From: Streptomyces sp. NRRL S-646
GTDB taxonomy: Bacteria > Actinomycetota > Actinomycetes > Streptomycetales > Streptomycetaceae
DNA: 64,000 nucleotides
Direction of reading: 5' to 3'
Assembly (NCBI RefSeq): GCF_000720765.1
Contig: NZ_JODC01000010.1
Span: forward strand, 62,001-126,000
Positions 16,762-26,100 of this stretch are shown here, piece after piece; positions within the stretch are counted from its first letter, which is position 1, and each line of letters opens with the position of its first letter. Below the pieces are notes generated by a model. The model was not told where the DNA came from, made no database searches, and worked only from the letters and a program-made list of their open reading frames with translations. Made by a program: the position numbers and the translations under genes.

Positions 16762-17432
16762 CAGTGACCGCCCTCCTCTTCGGGACCCTTGGCGAACGAC
16801 GCCTCGACCTTGTCGACCTCGTCGGTGCGCATCATCACGTGCACCAGGTCGCCCTCCTGCAGCACTGTCTGCGAGCTGGGCAGGATCGCTTCACCGAGCC
16901 GGGTCAGGAACGCCACGCGGACGCCCGTCTCCTCCTGCAACTTGCTGATCTTGTGGCCGACCCAGGCGGCGGAGGCGTGCACCTCGGCGAGCTGGACACC
17001 GCCCGTGGGGTCGCGCCACAGCGGCTCGGCGCCCGAGGGCAGCAGCCGGCGCAGCATCTGGTCGGCCGTCCAGCGGACCGTCGCGACGGTGGGGATACCG
17101 AGGCGCTGGTAGACCTCGGCACGACGCGGATCGTAGATACGGGCGGCGACGTTCTCCACACCGAACATCTCGCGGGCCACGCGCGCGGAGATGATGTTCG
17201 AGTTGTCGCCGCTGGACACGGCGGCGAAGGCACCGGCCTCCTCGATACCGGCCTCGCGCAGGGTGTCCTGGTCGAATCCGATCCCGGTGACCCGGCGGCC
17301 GCCGAATCCGGGGCCGAGGCGGCGGAAGGCCGTGGGGTCCTGGTCGATCACTGCGACCGTGTGCCCCTGTTGCTCCAGGGTCTGGGCAAGCGCGGAACCC
17401 ACTCTTCCGCAGCCCATGATGACGATGTGCAC
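16761..17432 (-). CDS. trkA: TrkA-type potassium transport regulator (RCK protein), first of pair
   Basis: The product is 223 aa. RCK_N begins MHIVIMGCGRVGSALAQTL with the GxGxxGS nucleotide loop and has an acidic residue after strand beta-2 (VIDQDP), typical of NAD-binding. RCK_C occupies the last 80 residues. It is the upstream member of a two-gene operon and divergent from the KimA-like transporter gene, with a 31-aa membrane peptide gene between. A heteromeric RCK complex with the second TrkA is likely. Confidence 0.92.
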   Translation of the reverse strand: MHIVIMGCGRVGSALAQTLEQQGHTVAVIDQDPTAFRRLGPGFGGRRVTGIGFDQDTLREAGIEEAGAFAAVSSGDNSNIISARVAREMFGVENVAARIYDPRRAEVYQRLGIPTVATVRWTADQMLRRLLPSGAEPLWRDPTGGVQLAEVHASAAWVGHKISKLQEETGVRVAFLTRLGEAILPSSQTVLQEGDLVHVMMRTDEVDKVEASFAKGPEEEGGH

Positions 17433-17556
17433 GACCGTCCTTCCAGTGTCAAGAGTTACTGCTCGGCCACATCAGGGTCTCAGACCGACGCCCAAGCTAC
17501 ACACGCGCGGTAGGACGTCGGCACCCCTGTGCACGGTTGCCGCACGGCGTGTGACC

Positions 17557-17652
17557 TCAGCGACGGCTGATGCTGCGGACGCTGGCAAGAGTCAGGATTC
17601 CGAGGCCGACGAGGGCCGCCGCGGCGCCGATCAACTCTGCGGTGGCGTGCAT
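17557..17652 (-). CDS. 31-aa single-pass membrane peptide
   Basis: The product starts MHATAELIGAAAALVGLG and ends TLASVRSISRR. It is one hydrophobic helix with a positively charged C-terminus, so N-out/C-in by the positive-inside rule. A GGAGG ribosome binding site lies 4 bases before the ATG at 17652, unusually strong for this region. It lies between the trkA pair and the KimA-like gene. Size and shape recall KdpF and other small transporter subunits, but no sequence homology is claimed. Confidence 0.65.
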   Translation of the reverse strand: MHATAELIGAAAALVGLGILTLASVRSISRR

Positions 17653-17815
17653 GGAACCTCCAAGGGGCGGCAACTGGGGCGGTGATTGTCATATAGGCAT
17701 GAGGGCGCGGCGGCCTGCGGAATCCGTCGCCGGAGCCACCTTCGTTTTCACTCGGAGGGCAGATGGGTGGGGGAGGGTGGTTGGGTCCCCGTTCGAACGC
17801 CTACGATTACCTGTT

Positions 17816-19870
17816 GTGTCCAAACTGACCGACGTGCCCAAACGGATTCTGATCGGGCGCGCACTGCGCAGTGACCGGCTGGGCGAAACGCTCCTGCCGA
17901 AGCGCATCGCCCTCCCCGTCTTCGCCTCCGACCCGCTGTCCTCCGTGGCCTACGCCCCGGGAGAGGTGCTGCTGGTCCTGTCCATCGCGGGCGTGTCGGC
18001 GTACCACTTCAGCCCCTGGATCGCCCTCGCGGTCGTCGTGCTGATGTTCACCGTGGTTGCCTCCTACCGGCAGAACGTGCATGCCTACCCCAGCGGCGGC
18101 GGCGACTACGAGGTCGCGACCACCAACCTGGGTGCGAAGGCGGGCCTGACCGTGGCCAGCGCCCTGCTCGTTGACTACGTCCTCACCGTCGCTGTCTCGA
18201 TCGCGTCCGGCATCGAGAACCTCGGCTCCGCGGTCCCGTTCGTGGTCGAGCACAAGGTGCTGTGCGCGGTCGCCGTGATCGTGCTGCTGACGCTGATGAA
18301 CCTGCGCGGCGTGAAGGAGTCCGGCAAGCTCTTTGCGATCCCGACATATGTGTTCGTCGGCGGCGTGTTCGTCATGATCGCCTGGGGTGCGTTCCGCGGG
18401 CTGGTGCTCGACGACACCATGCGGGCGCCGACGGCTTCGTACACGATCAAGGCCGAGCACCAGGGGCTGGCCGGTTTCGCGCTGGTCTTCCTGATGCTGC
18501 GCGCCTTCTCCTCCGGCTGTGCCGCGCTCACCGGTGTCGAGGCGATCTCCAACGGTGTGCCGGCCTTCCGCAAGCCCAAGTCGAAGAACGCGGCGACCAC
18601 GCTCGCGGCGATGGGTCTGCTCGCGGTCACCATGTTCTGCGGGATCATCGTCCTCGCCCTGACGACCAAGGTCCGCATGGCCGAGAACCCGGCCACCGAC
18701 CTGCTCAAGCACGGCGTCGCGATCGGCTCCGGCTATGTGCAGAACCCGGTGATCACCCAGGTGGCCGAGGCCGTCTTCGGCAAGGGCAGCTTCCTGTTCG
18801 TGGTGCTCGCCGCGGCCACCGCCCTTGTTCTGTTCCTGGCCGCCAACACCGCCTACAACGGCTTCCCGGTGCTCGGCTCGATCCTCGCCCAGGACCGCTA
18901 TCTGCCCCGCCAGCTGCACACCCGCGGCGACCGCCTCGCCTTCTCCAACGGCATCGTGCTCCTCGCGGGCGCGGCGACCCTGCTCGTCGTGATCTACGGC
19001 GCCGACTCGACCCGGCTGATCCAGCTGTACATCGTCGGCGTGTTCGTGTCCTTCACGCTCAGCCAGACCGGCATGGTCCGGCACTGGAACCGCCATCTGG
19101 CCGTCGAGAAGGACCAGGCCAAGCGGCGCCACATGGTGCGCTCCCGCGCGATCAACGCCTTCGGTGCCTTCTTCACCGGCCTGGTGCTGGTCGTCGTCCT
19201 GGTCACCAAGTTCACGCACGGCGCCTGGGTCGCCCTGCTCGGCATGGTGATCTTCTACGCGACGATGACCGCGATCCGTAAGCACTACGACCGCGTGGCC
19301 GCGGAGATCGTGGCGCCCGAGGGCCCGAGCGACGACAGCGTACGGCCGTCCCGCGTCCACTCGGTCGTCCTGATCTCGAAGATCCACCGCCCCACGCTGC
19401 GTGCCCTCGCCTACGCCAAGCTGATGCGCTCGGACAGCCTGGAGGCGCTCACCGTCAACGTCGACGCGGCGGAGACGAAGGCGTTGAAGGAGGAGTGGGA
19501 GCGGCGCGGCATCGACGTACCGCTGAAGGTGCTCGACTCGCCGTACCGCGAGATCACGCGGCCGATCATCGAGTACGTCAGGGGCCTGCGCAAGGAGTCG
19601 CCGCGCGACGCGGTGTCCGTGATCATCCCCGAGTACGTGGTCGGCCACTGGTACGAGCATCTGCTGCACAACCAGAGCGCGCTCAGGCTCAAGGGCCGGC
19701 TGCTGTTCACGCCGGGCATCATGGTGACGTCCGTGCCCTATCAGCTGCAGTCCTCGGAGGCGGCGAAGAGCAGGGCCCGCAAGCGGCAGGAGTGGAACGC
19801 GCCGGGCTCGGTGCGGCGCGGTCCGGCCCAGGAGGGCCGGCCGAAGCAGCCCTCGGACTCCAAGGGCTGA
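17816..19870 (+). CDS. APC-superfamily permease, KimA (YdaO)-like potassium transporter
   Basis: The product is 684 aa. About 12 transmembrane helices span residues 30-480, with the KimA-type signatures FASDPLSSVAYAPGEVLL near the N-terminus and PSGGGDYEVATTNLGAKAG. A cytoplasmic C-terminal domain (about 500-640) starts VHSVVLISKIHRPTLRALAY and has the universal-stress-protein-like fold seen in KimA. KimA is a K+/H+ symporter in Bacillus; this function is inferred here, supported by the adjacent trkA genes. The GTG at 17816 is chosen because the upstream frame lacks coding character. A terminator follows. Confidence 0.85.
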   Translation: MSKLTDVPKRILIGRALRSDRLGETLLPKRIALPVFASDPLSSVAYAPGEVLLVLSIAGVSAYHFSPWIALAVVVLMFTVVASYRQNVHAYPSGGGDYEVATTNLGAKAGLTVASALLVDYVLTVAVSIASGIENLGSAVPFVVEHKVLCAVAVIVLLTLMNLRGVKESGKLFAIPTYVFVGGVFVMIAWGAFRGLVLDDTMRAPTASYTIKAEHQGLAGFALVFLMLRAFSSGCAALTGVEAISNGVPAFRKPKSKNAATTLAAMGLLAVTMFCGIIVLALTTKVRMAENPATDLLKHGVAIGSGYVQNPVITQVAEAVFGKGSFLFVVLAAATALVLFLAANTAYNGFPVLGSILAQDRYLPRQLHTRGDRLAFSNGIVLLAGAATLLVVIYGADSTRLIQLYIVGVFVSFTLSQTGMVRHWNRHLAVEKDQAKRRHMVRSRAINAFGAFFTGLVLVVVLVTKFTHGAWVALLGMVIFYATMTAIRKHYDRVAAEIVAPEGPSDDSVRPSRVHSVVLISKIHRPTLRALAYAKLMRSDSLEALTVNVDAAETKALKEEWERRGIDVPLKVLDSPYREITRPIIEYVRGLRKESPRDAVSVIIPEYVVGHWYEHLLHNQSALRLKGRLLFTPGIMVTSVPYQLQSSEAAKSRARKRQEWNAPGSVRRGPAQEGRPKQPSDSKG

Positions 19871-19882
19871 GACACGTCGGTC

Positions 19883-19936
19883 AACGGCCGGACGACACCC
19901 ACGTAGACTGGTGGGCTGTTGTCCGGCCGTTTCCCT
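19883..19936 (+). terminator. Nested stem-loop terminator after the KimA-like gene
   Basis: AACGGCCGGACGAC (19883-19896) pairs with GTTGTCCGGCCGTT (19918-19931), one mismatch, enclosing CCCAC/GTGGG. A T-rich tail follows. It also lies in the 5' leader of the next gene. Confidence 0.75.
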
Positions 19937-19961
19937 TTCGATGTTGTGGAGTCACCCCGCC

Positions 19962-21290
19962 ATGCAGGCAGAACCGAAGAAGTCGCTGGTCGGGGAGGAG
20001 TACGAGGTCGAGATCGGCCCCGTCGCCCACGGCGGGCACTGCATCGCCCGTACCACCGAGGGCCAGGTGCTGTTCGTCCGGCACGCGCTGCCCGGTGAGC
20101 GGGTCGTGGCGCGGGTCACCGAGGGCGAGGAGGGGGCCCGGTTCCTGCGCGCGGACGCGGTCCAGGTCCTCTCGGCCTCCAAGGACCGCGTCGAGGCGCC
20201 CTGCCCCTACGCCGGCCCCGGCCGCTGCGGCGGTTGCGACTGGCAGCACGCCAAGCCGGGGGCGCAGCGGCGGCTGAAGGGCGAGGTGCTCGCCGAGCAG
20301 CTGCAGCGGCTCGCGGGCCTCACGCCCGAGGAGGCCGGCTGGGACGGCACGGTGATGCCGGCCGAGGGCGACAAGCTGCCCGCGGGTGAGGTGCCCGCCT
20401 GGCGGACGCGTGTGCAGTACGCGGTGGACGCCGACGGCCGTGCCGGTCTGCGCCGCCACCGCTCGCACGAGGTCGAGGCGATCGACCACTGCATGATCGC
20501 GGCCGAGGGTGTCAGCGAGCTGGGCATCGAGAAGCGCGACTGGGCGGGTATGGCGTCGATCGACGCCATCGCGGCGACGGGTTCGCAGGACCGCCAGGTG
20601 ATCCTGACGCCGAAGCCGGGCGCGCGCCTGCCGATCGTCGAGCTGGACAAGCCGGTGTCCGTGATGCGGGTGGAGGAGAAGGACGGCGGGGTGCACCGCG
20701 TCCACGGCCGTCCCTTCGTGCGCGAACGCGCCGACGGGCGGACGCACCGGGTCGGCAGCGGCGGCTTCTGGCAGGTTCACCCGAAGGCCGCCGACACCCT
20801 GGTGACCGCGGTCATGCAGGGGCTGCTGCCGCGCAAGGGCGAGATGGCGCTCGACCTGTACTGCGGTGTGGGCCTGTTCGCGGGCGCCCTGGCCGACCGG
20901 CTCGGCGACAAGGGCGCGGTGCTCGGCATCGAGTCGGGCAAGCGGGCCGTCGAGGACGCCCGGCACAACCTCGCCGACTTCGAACGGGTGCGGATCGAAC
21001 AGGGCAAGGTCGAAGCCGTACTGCCGCGCACCGGGATCACCGAGGTCGACCTCATCGTCCTGGACCCCCCGCGAGCGGGCGCCGGCCGCCAGACGGTCGC
21101 CCACCTGTCGTCACTGGGCGCCCGCCGGATCGCCTACGTGGCTTGCGACCCGGCGGCACTGGCGCGGGACCTGGGGTACTTCCGGGACGGGGGGTACCGG
21201 GTGCGGATGCTGCGGGCGTTCGATCTGTTTCCGATGACGCATCATGTGGAGTGCGTGGCGATTCTGGAGCCGGCTGCAAAGGGCTCCTGA
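19962..21290 (+). CDS. TRAM-domain 23S rRNA/tRNA (uracil-5-)-methyltransferase family protein
   Basis: The product is 442 aa of the TrmA/RlmC/RlmD family, which makes 5-methyluridine in RNA using SAM. The TRAM domain occupies about 10-70. Cysteines C81, C89, C92 and C177 match the [4Fe-4S] ligands of RlmD. The SAM domain has DLYCGVGLFAG and DPPRAGAG (368-375), and the catalytic nucleophile is C395 in VACDPAALARD. The ATG at 19962 has GGAG upstream. The target base (for example U1939-type) cannot be told from sequence. Confidence 0.92.
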   Translation: MQAEPKKSLVGEEYEVEIGPVAHGGHCIARTTEGQVLFVRHALPGERVVARVTEGEEGARFLRADAVQVLSASKDRVEAPCPYAGPGRCGGCDWQHAKPGAQRRLKGEVLAEQLQRLAGLTPEEAGWDGTVMPAEGDKLPAGEVPAWRTRVQYAVDADGRAGLRRHRSHEVEAIDHCMIAAEGVSELGIEKRDWAGMASIDAIAATGSQDRQVILTPKPGARLPIVELDKPVSVMRVEEKDGGVHRVHGRPFVRERADGRTHRVGSGGFWQVHPKAADTLVTAVMQGLLPRKGEMALDLYCGVGLFAGALADRLGDKGAVLGIESGKRAVEDARHNLADFERVRIEQGKVEAVLPRTGITEVDLIVLDPPRAGAGRQTVAHLSSLGARRIAYVACDPAALARDLGYFRDGGYRVRMLRAFDLFPMTHHVECVAILEPAAKGS

Positions 21291-21312
21291 CGTGCTGTTC
21301 CATGGCTGATCG

Positions 21313-21352
21313 GGATGCTCGACCTGTTTCCGCTGATGCATCAGGTCGAGCG
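21313..21352 (+). pseudogene. Relic of an RlmD/TrmA-family 3' end
   Basis: In one frame this reads MLDLFPLMHQVE, closely matching RAFDLFPMTHHVECV near the end of the adjacent methyltransferase. It is a short degenerate duplicate, probably left by an insertion or duplication at the gene's 3' end. Confidence 0.5.
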
Positions 21353-21504
21353 GGCAGTCCGCCCACGACGGCTGCACTGGCCTCCGGTTTTATGTGAATC
21401 AGCGGGCCTGCCCGCCCAGGCTGCACCGGACGTCTCATGACTCTTGACGCTCAAACGACGCTGGTTTTCGGGGGGTCATCGGAGCTGAGTTTCTGAGCTC
21501 GATC

Positions 21505-21690
21505 ATGCTCGCGCCGCTTCGGCAACGACGAGGTTGTCGACTTTGCGGACGTGGTCGGTGTACGCCGTGAAGGTACGTTCGACCGGGCCGCCAGCGATCG
21601 GGTCCGGCGGCTTGAACCCCAGCCGTGGCCGACGGCACCGAATAAGCCGTGCGTTGTCCCGCAACCGTCGGCCCGAGGGTGCAGGGACAC
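21505..21690 (-). pseudogene. Truncated coding-like remnant of unknown family
   Basis: On the minus strand one frame reads RRLRDNARLIRCRRPRLGF, then KPPDPIAGGPVERTFTAYTD, then HVRKVDNLVVAEAARA and a stop near 21505. Composition is protein-like, but no start or complete domain is present. I do not recognise the family. Confidence 0.3.
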
Positions 21691-21822
21691 ATGAAGAAAG
21701 AAAGCCCGTCGTCGCCGCTCCAATGTGCCCTCTCTTTCAGGCGGTTCGGCCGAAGAAGTACTGGTCGGAAAGGAAGCTTTCCGGGTACTCATGAAGGCTT
21801 GGTCGGGGGAACGGGGGATCCG

Positions 21823-22044
21823 GTGCTGCTTGTCATGGCACTACTGGTGATGGGTGGGGTCGTGCTGGTGTCGCGTTGTGGGGGGCCGACGGCCTTCCAT
21901 CGACCGTGTCGCCGCAGGCGCAGGGGGCTTTTCGCGCGCTGCCGAGACCATGCCTCCACCTTGGTCACAATCACCGACGTGGCAGGCCTTGCGATGTTCG
22001 GTCTTGCCTTCGGTATGTGGGCACTCTTCGGGCCGGGCGCCTGA
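21823..22044 (+). CDS. Small two-TM membrane protein (73 aa), first gene of the island operon
   Basis: From the GTG at 21823 (GGGGGATCCG upstream; ATG 21835 is an alternative) the product has helix 1 VLLVMALLVMGGVVLV, a cytoplasmic basic loop rich in Arg and Cys, and helix 2 VAGLAMFGLAFGMWALF. The stop overlaps the ATG of the Mrr-like gene (TGATG), so the two are translationally coupled. It may be a membrane partner of the Mrr nuclease. The family is not recognised. Confidence 0.6.
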   Translation: MLLVMALLVMGGVVLVSRCGGPTAFHRPCRRRRRGLFARCRDHASTLVTITDVAGLAMFGLAFGMWALFGPGA

Positions 22045-22754
22045 TGCGGCGCAGGCGGAGTCAAGGCGGGTGGGCTGCGGTTCCCTGGTGGGTGTGGGGC
22101 GCGGGCGCCCTGGCTGGGGTCACTGGTCTGTGGAAGATGGCTGAGCAGTGGCCGGTGTGGACGGGCATAGCTCTGACGGCAGTGGCAGCGGGGCTGGGCC
22201 TGAAACCGGGACGGCTGGTCATACAGAGGCTGACCGGCCGTTCCTCGCTTCCCGCGGGGCCCGTGCGCTATTCATTGACGCATCTCGATGCCCTGGACCC
22301 CAGGGCGTTCGAGCTGGCGGTCTGCGCCTTGCTGCGCCGCGACGGACTGGCCGCAGAGCATGTGGGCAGAGCGGGGGACAAGGGCGCCGACGTACTAGTC
22401 GTCGATCGTTCGCGACGCCGGGTCGTCGTGCAGTGCAAGCGGCTGCGACCGGACCGAAGGGTCGGGGACCAGGATGTGCAGCGGATTAATGGCACCTATC
22501 GCCACGACCACGGTGCCCATTTCGCGGTGATCGTCACCACCGGCGGTTTTACGGCAGCCGCGAGAGCCAGCGGCCCACGCTATGGGATTCACCTCGTGGA
22601 CCGGGACGCTCTGCGGAGGTGGGCGGACCTGGGCGAGCCGCTGTACGCGATCCTGCGGGTTCCGGACGAAGGCGCGAGGCGTAGGCGTTGGGCACCTGGA
22701 TCATGGCGGACAGGAAGTGTCGCCAAGGTGACGGCACATCAGCAACGTTCCTAA
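22044..22754 (+). CDS. Membrane-anchored Mrr-like restriction endonuclease
   Basis: The product is 236 aa. Two transmembrane helices (about 14-31 and 38-54) precede an Mrr_cat-type PD-(D/E)XK nuclease domain (about 80-190). Active-site residues are visible: E90 in AFELAVCALL, G111-D112, D116 in GDKGADVLVV, and Q130-x-K132 in VVVQCKR, the Mrr variant in which Q replaces E. A GGFT turn at 167-170 matches the family. A DNA-cleaving effector tethered to the membrane is inferred. It starts within the stop of the preceding small gene and is 41 bp before the EACC1-like gene. Confidence 0.85.
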   Translation: MRRRRSQGGWAAVPWWVWGAGALAGVTGLWKMAEQWPVWTGIALTAVAAGLGLKPGRLVIQRLTGRSSLPAGPVRYSLTHLDALDPRAFELAVCALLRRDGLAAEHVGRAGDKGADVLVVDRSRRRVVVQCKRLRPDRRVGDQDVQRINGTYRHDHGAHFAVIVTTGGFTAAARASGPRYGIHLVDRDALRRWADLGEPLYAILRVPDEGARRRRWAPGSWRTGSVAKVTAHQQRS

Positions 22755-22795
22755 TTCTCTTACATCACAAGCAAGTTGGCGGTACGAGGGGAAAC

Positions 22796-23191
22796 ATGTC
22801 CGATGAGATCGAGTCCGCGCGGATCCAGGTGTTCGGCGCGGACCCGCGGCATGCGGAGCTCGAAGCGAAGGAGCTCCGTGAGGTGCTGAACCGGTTGGAC
22901 GGCGCCCAAGTGCGCTTCGCACCGCCTGAAATGCAGCCGGGTACGGAGGGCACGAAAGGGGCGGAACTGCTGACCCCGGAAGTCGTGCTCGTCCTCACCA
23001 CAGGCACCCTTGCGCTGGCAAGGACCGCCATCAAAGCGTGGGTCGAGGTCCGAAAAAGCCGCAAGGTGCGCGTGGTGCATTCCGATGGAACGGTTACGGA
23101 GTTCCAGGGCGGAGTATCCGGGCGTGAGGTGAAGGCGCTGCGAGCCGGCCAAGCCGACAGGTCGGATGCTGGACCGAGGGACGGGCGATGA
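22796..23191 (+). CDS. EACC1-like adaptor (effector-associated constant component 1)
   Basis: The product is 131 aa. Layout: an N-terminal alpha/beta part with ELEAKELREVLNRL (about 20-35), a single hydrophobic helix TPEVVLVLTTGTLALARTAI (60-79), then KSRKVRVVHSDGTVTEFQGG (87-106), a pattern I recognise from the EACC1 family described in actinobacterial NTP-dependent conflict systems. EACC1 proteins couple to effectors such as caspases. The ATG at 22796 has GAGGGG upstream; its stop overlaps the start of the caspase-helicase gene by 4 bp (ATGA), consistent with direct partnership. Confidence 0.7.
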   Translation: MSDEIESARIQVFGADPRHAELEAKELREVLNRLDGAQVRFAPPEMQPGTEGTKGAELLTPEVVLVLTTGTLALARTAIKAWVEVRKSRKVRVVHSDGTVTEFQGGVSGREVKALRAGQADRSDAGPRDGR

Positions 23192-26100
23192 GCCGAAAGC
23201 ATGCCTTACTCGTGGGCACCGCTGCTTACGAGGACGGCACCTTCTCCGCCCTGCCCTCCGTGCGGGCAGATGTTCACTACCTGAGCCAGGTGCTGGAGAT
23301 GCCCGCGGTCGGAGGGTACGAGGCGTGTGTACGGGTCGAGGACTCGTCGCGGGTGGCTGTCAAGCAGGCCGTCGAACGGTTTCTGGGGGAACGCGAGCCG
23401 GACGAACTGGTCGTGCTCTATCTCAGCGGCCATGGGGCGTACGACCGTGAAGACGGCCAGCTGTACTACATCACGACGGACACCGAGGCCAGCCGAATAC
23501 AGGAGACCGCCCTCGAAGCCTCTTTCGTGACAGACCAGTTGGAGAAATGCGCGGCTCGACGCAAAGTCCTGCTGCTCGACTGCTGTTTCAGCGGCAGCGC
23601 GGTACAGGGCTTCCGCAGCAAGGGGGCCTCGCACTCGGCCACCGCACCGATCGTCGAGGCCGGCGGAGTGTACGTCATCACCGCGTCACAGCACTGGGAA
23701 CAGGCGTTCACCACTGATGCGGATCAGCCCTCGCAGTTCACCAGAGCGATAGTCGAGGGTCTGCACTCGGGACAAGCCGACCTGGACGGTGACGGGCAGG
23801 TCTCCGCGAACGATCTGTTCCGGCACATCAGCCGTGACCTGCAAAAGGCACCTGACGGACGGCGGCAGACGCCGACCCAGTCCAGTCTTCACGTGACGGG
23901 CGACATCTACCTCGCGCGTGCCGCAGCCGGCCGCCAGATTCCCGCCCTCAAGCCGTTGCCTGCCCCGCTCACCGCAGTCAGCGATGGCACAGGAGGAATG
24001 ACTCCGGCACCGGTCAAAGCCACCGAGGCAGCCCACGACGACTCCGCTTTCACCGACGTCGAATGGACACAGCTGCTGACGTACTACCAGCACTGCCTGG
24101 AGGCGGAGAACGGCACCGATGAACTACTTCCGCTGGTGGGCAGCGATCCTCCACGCGCGGTCTGGCCGGCCGGGGAGGAAGTCCTGCTCTCCGGTACGGA
24201 AGCCTCGGTGCAAGCGCCGGAACGCGTCATGGACCTTGCCGAGCGAGCTCGCCAGGACGGTACCGACCTTTGGTACGGATACCCTCTTGCCGTCCTTTAC
24301 GACGGCAAGCGGCAGGTGTGTGCACCGCTCGCCATGCGTCAGATAGAGGTCGAACGAGGACCGCAGGGACGAAGCGTGGTCACCCCTACAGGGCCGATCG
24401 TCCTGCATCCGAAGCTCGTCCTCGACCGGCTGGGCAAGGACGAAGGCAAAGAATTGCTCGCCGCGTACCAGCCCAACTGGCGGCCGGGATTCCGGGAGGA
24501 CATGGTCCGCGACCTGCGCAGTCTGCTGCAGGAATTGGGACTGGCCGACACGGAGCATCTCGACCCCGGATCGCTCGGCGACGGCAGCTCGCTGTACGCC
24601 GCGCATGAGGGCGCTCGCAACGTAGCGGTCGTCTTCGCCGCACGGTCGGACTCCGCGGCCACCGCACAGCTGATGAAGGACTACAGAACGCTGCAACAGA
24701 GCGTCGGGCAGTTCGCGGGCACCGCGCTCGGAGCGTTCACCGCGCGGGCGGCCTTAGGAGCGGACGCGGACGCCGAGCGAGAGGTGCAGATCGTCGCTCC
24801 CCTGGAACTGAACGAAGGGCAGGAAGCGGTCATCCGGGCGGCCATGGTCCGCAAACTCACGGTCGCCACCGGGCCACCCGGCACCGGGAAGAGCCAGCTC
24901 ATCGTCAACGCGGTAGCCACGGCCAGAGCGGCCGGCCAGACAGTGCTCGTGGCATCGACCAACAACAAGGCGGTGGACGAGGTCTGGGAGCGTTGCGAAG
25001 CCCTGGCCCCGGGACTTCTCGTACGGACGGGCAACCAGACAGCCGTCGAACAGGAGTTGCGAACGCTGGAGCAGCTGACCGGCAGCGTCCGGCCCCACCA
25101 GTCTTCCCAGATGCACCGAGGCGAACTGCGGAACCATCTACGAGCTCAAGAAGTGCTACGTCGTCATCTCGCGGAAGTCTCCCGTCGAGAGCGAGAACTG
25201 GCTGACCTCGGCCGACTGCGCTTCTCCTACGCCGAACGACACAACGCCGACCCTCAGACGCTTGCCACGGCTCTGGGCGACGATGTTTCCCTCGGACGAT
25301 GGCTGCGCCGGGCTCGCGCGGCAGTCCGCCTCCGGATCTTCGGAGGGTGGCTGCGAAGCCGATGCCTGCGCGGCCTCGCCTCGCTGTCCGTACGGGCTGC
25401 GGGGCGCCAGAGCTTCACCGATCTACTGTCTTTCGCGGAGGCCGAAGCCGCCTGGCGGCGGAAAATCACCGAAGCCGATGCGGCGCCGGAGGACGCCCAA
25501 CTCCTTACGATGCTCCGGGAGGTCGATCGACAGGTCCGGGAGACAGCGGCAGCATTGCTGCGGGTGTCGGTGGCGGAGCAGGCAATGACTGCGCGTGCGG
25601 CCATCCACGACCGTATCGAAGCCGTGAAGTCACGATCACCGCGGCAGTGGTCGTCCTTGGAGCGGATCCTGCCGCAGGTCTGCGGCTGGGCCGTCACCGC
25701 GAGGTCCCCACGACGCTTCCGGGACCGGGCCGCTCTCTTCGACCTGGTCATCGTCGATGAAGCGAGCCAGTGCTCCACTCCGGATGTGCTGCCTCTGCTC
25801 TTCCGTGCCCGGCGGGCCCTCGTGATCGGTGACCCCATGCAGTTGCAGCACATCACCACACTTCAGCCTCGGCAGGAGGCAGAGGCACACCGTGGAGCCG
25901 GGCTGCGGGCGAGTTGGCTCGATGAGCACCGTTTCGAGCACCGCCGTTACTCCTCGTTCCATGCGGCTGCACGCGCGGCCGGAGAAACCCTGCTGCTGGA
26001 CGAGCACTTCCGTTGTCACCCGGACATTGTCGGCATCTCGAACCGGCATTGTTATGGCGACCGGCTGACGGTTCTCACAGAGCCCCGGTCGTTGCGGCGC

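Larger units (their letters stand above)
21291..21822. other. Non-coding and decayed sequence at the island's left edge
   Basis: These 532 bp hold no intact gene. They include a relic of a methyltransferase 3' end (21313-21352) and a minus-strand coding-like tail (about 21507-21690), both listed separately. The rest is probable promoter sequence for the island genes. Confidence 0.6.

Noticed and set aside
17660..17815. Possible c-di-AMP (ydaO-type) riboswitch before the KimA-like gene
   Set aside because: The leader is only about 150 bp and lacks the conserved ydaO core as far as I can see.
17807..19669. Long minus-strand open frame across the KimA-like gene
   Set aside because: Composition is His/Asp/Gly/Arg-rich shadow sequence, and the plus strand encodes a clear permease.
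21435..21792. Two overlapping minus-strand frames at the island edge
   Set aside because: Start positions and composition look random; only the third frame's tail (21505-21690) looks protein-like, and it has no start.
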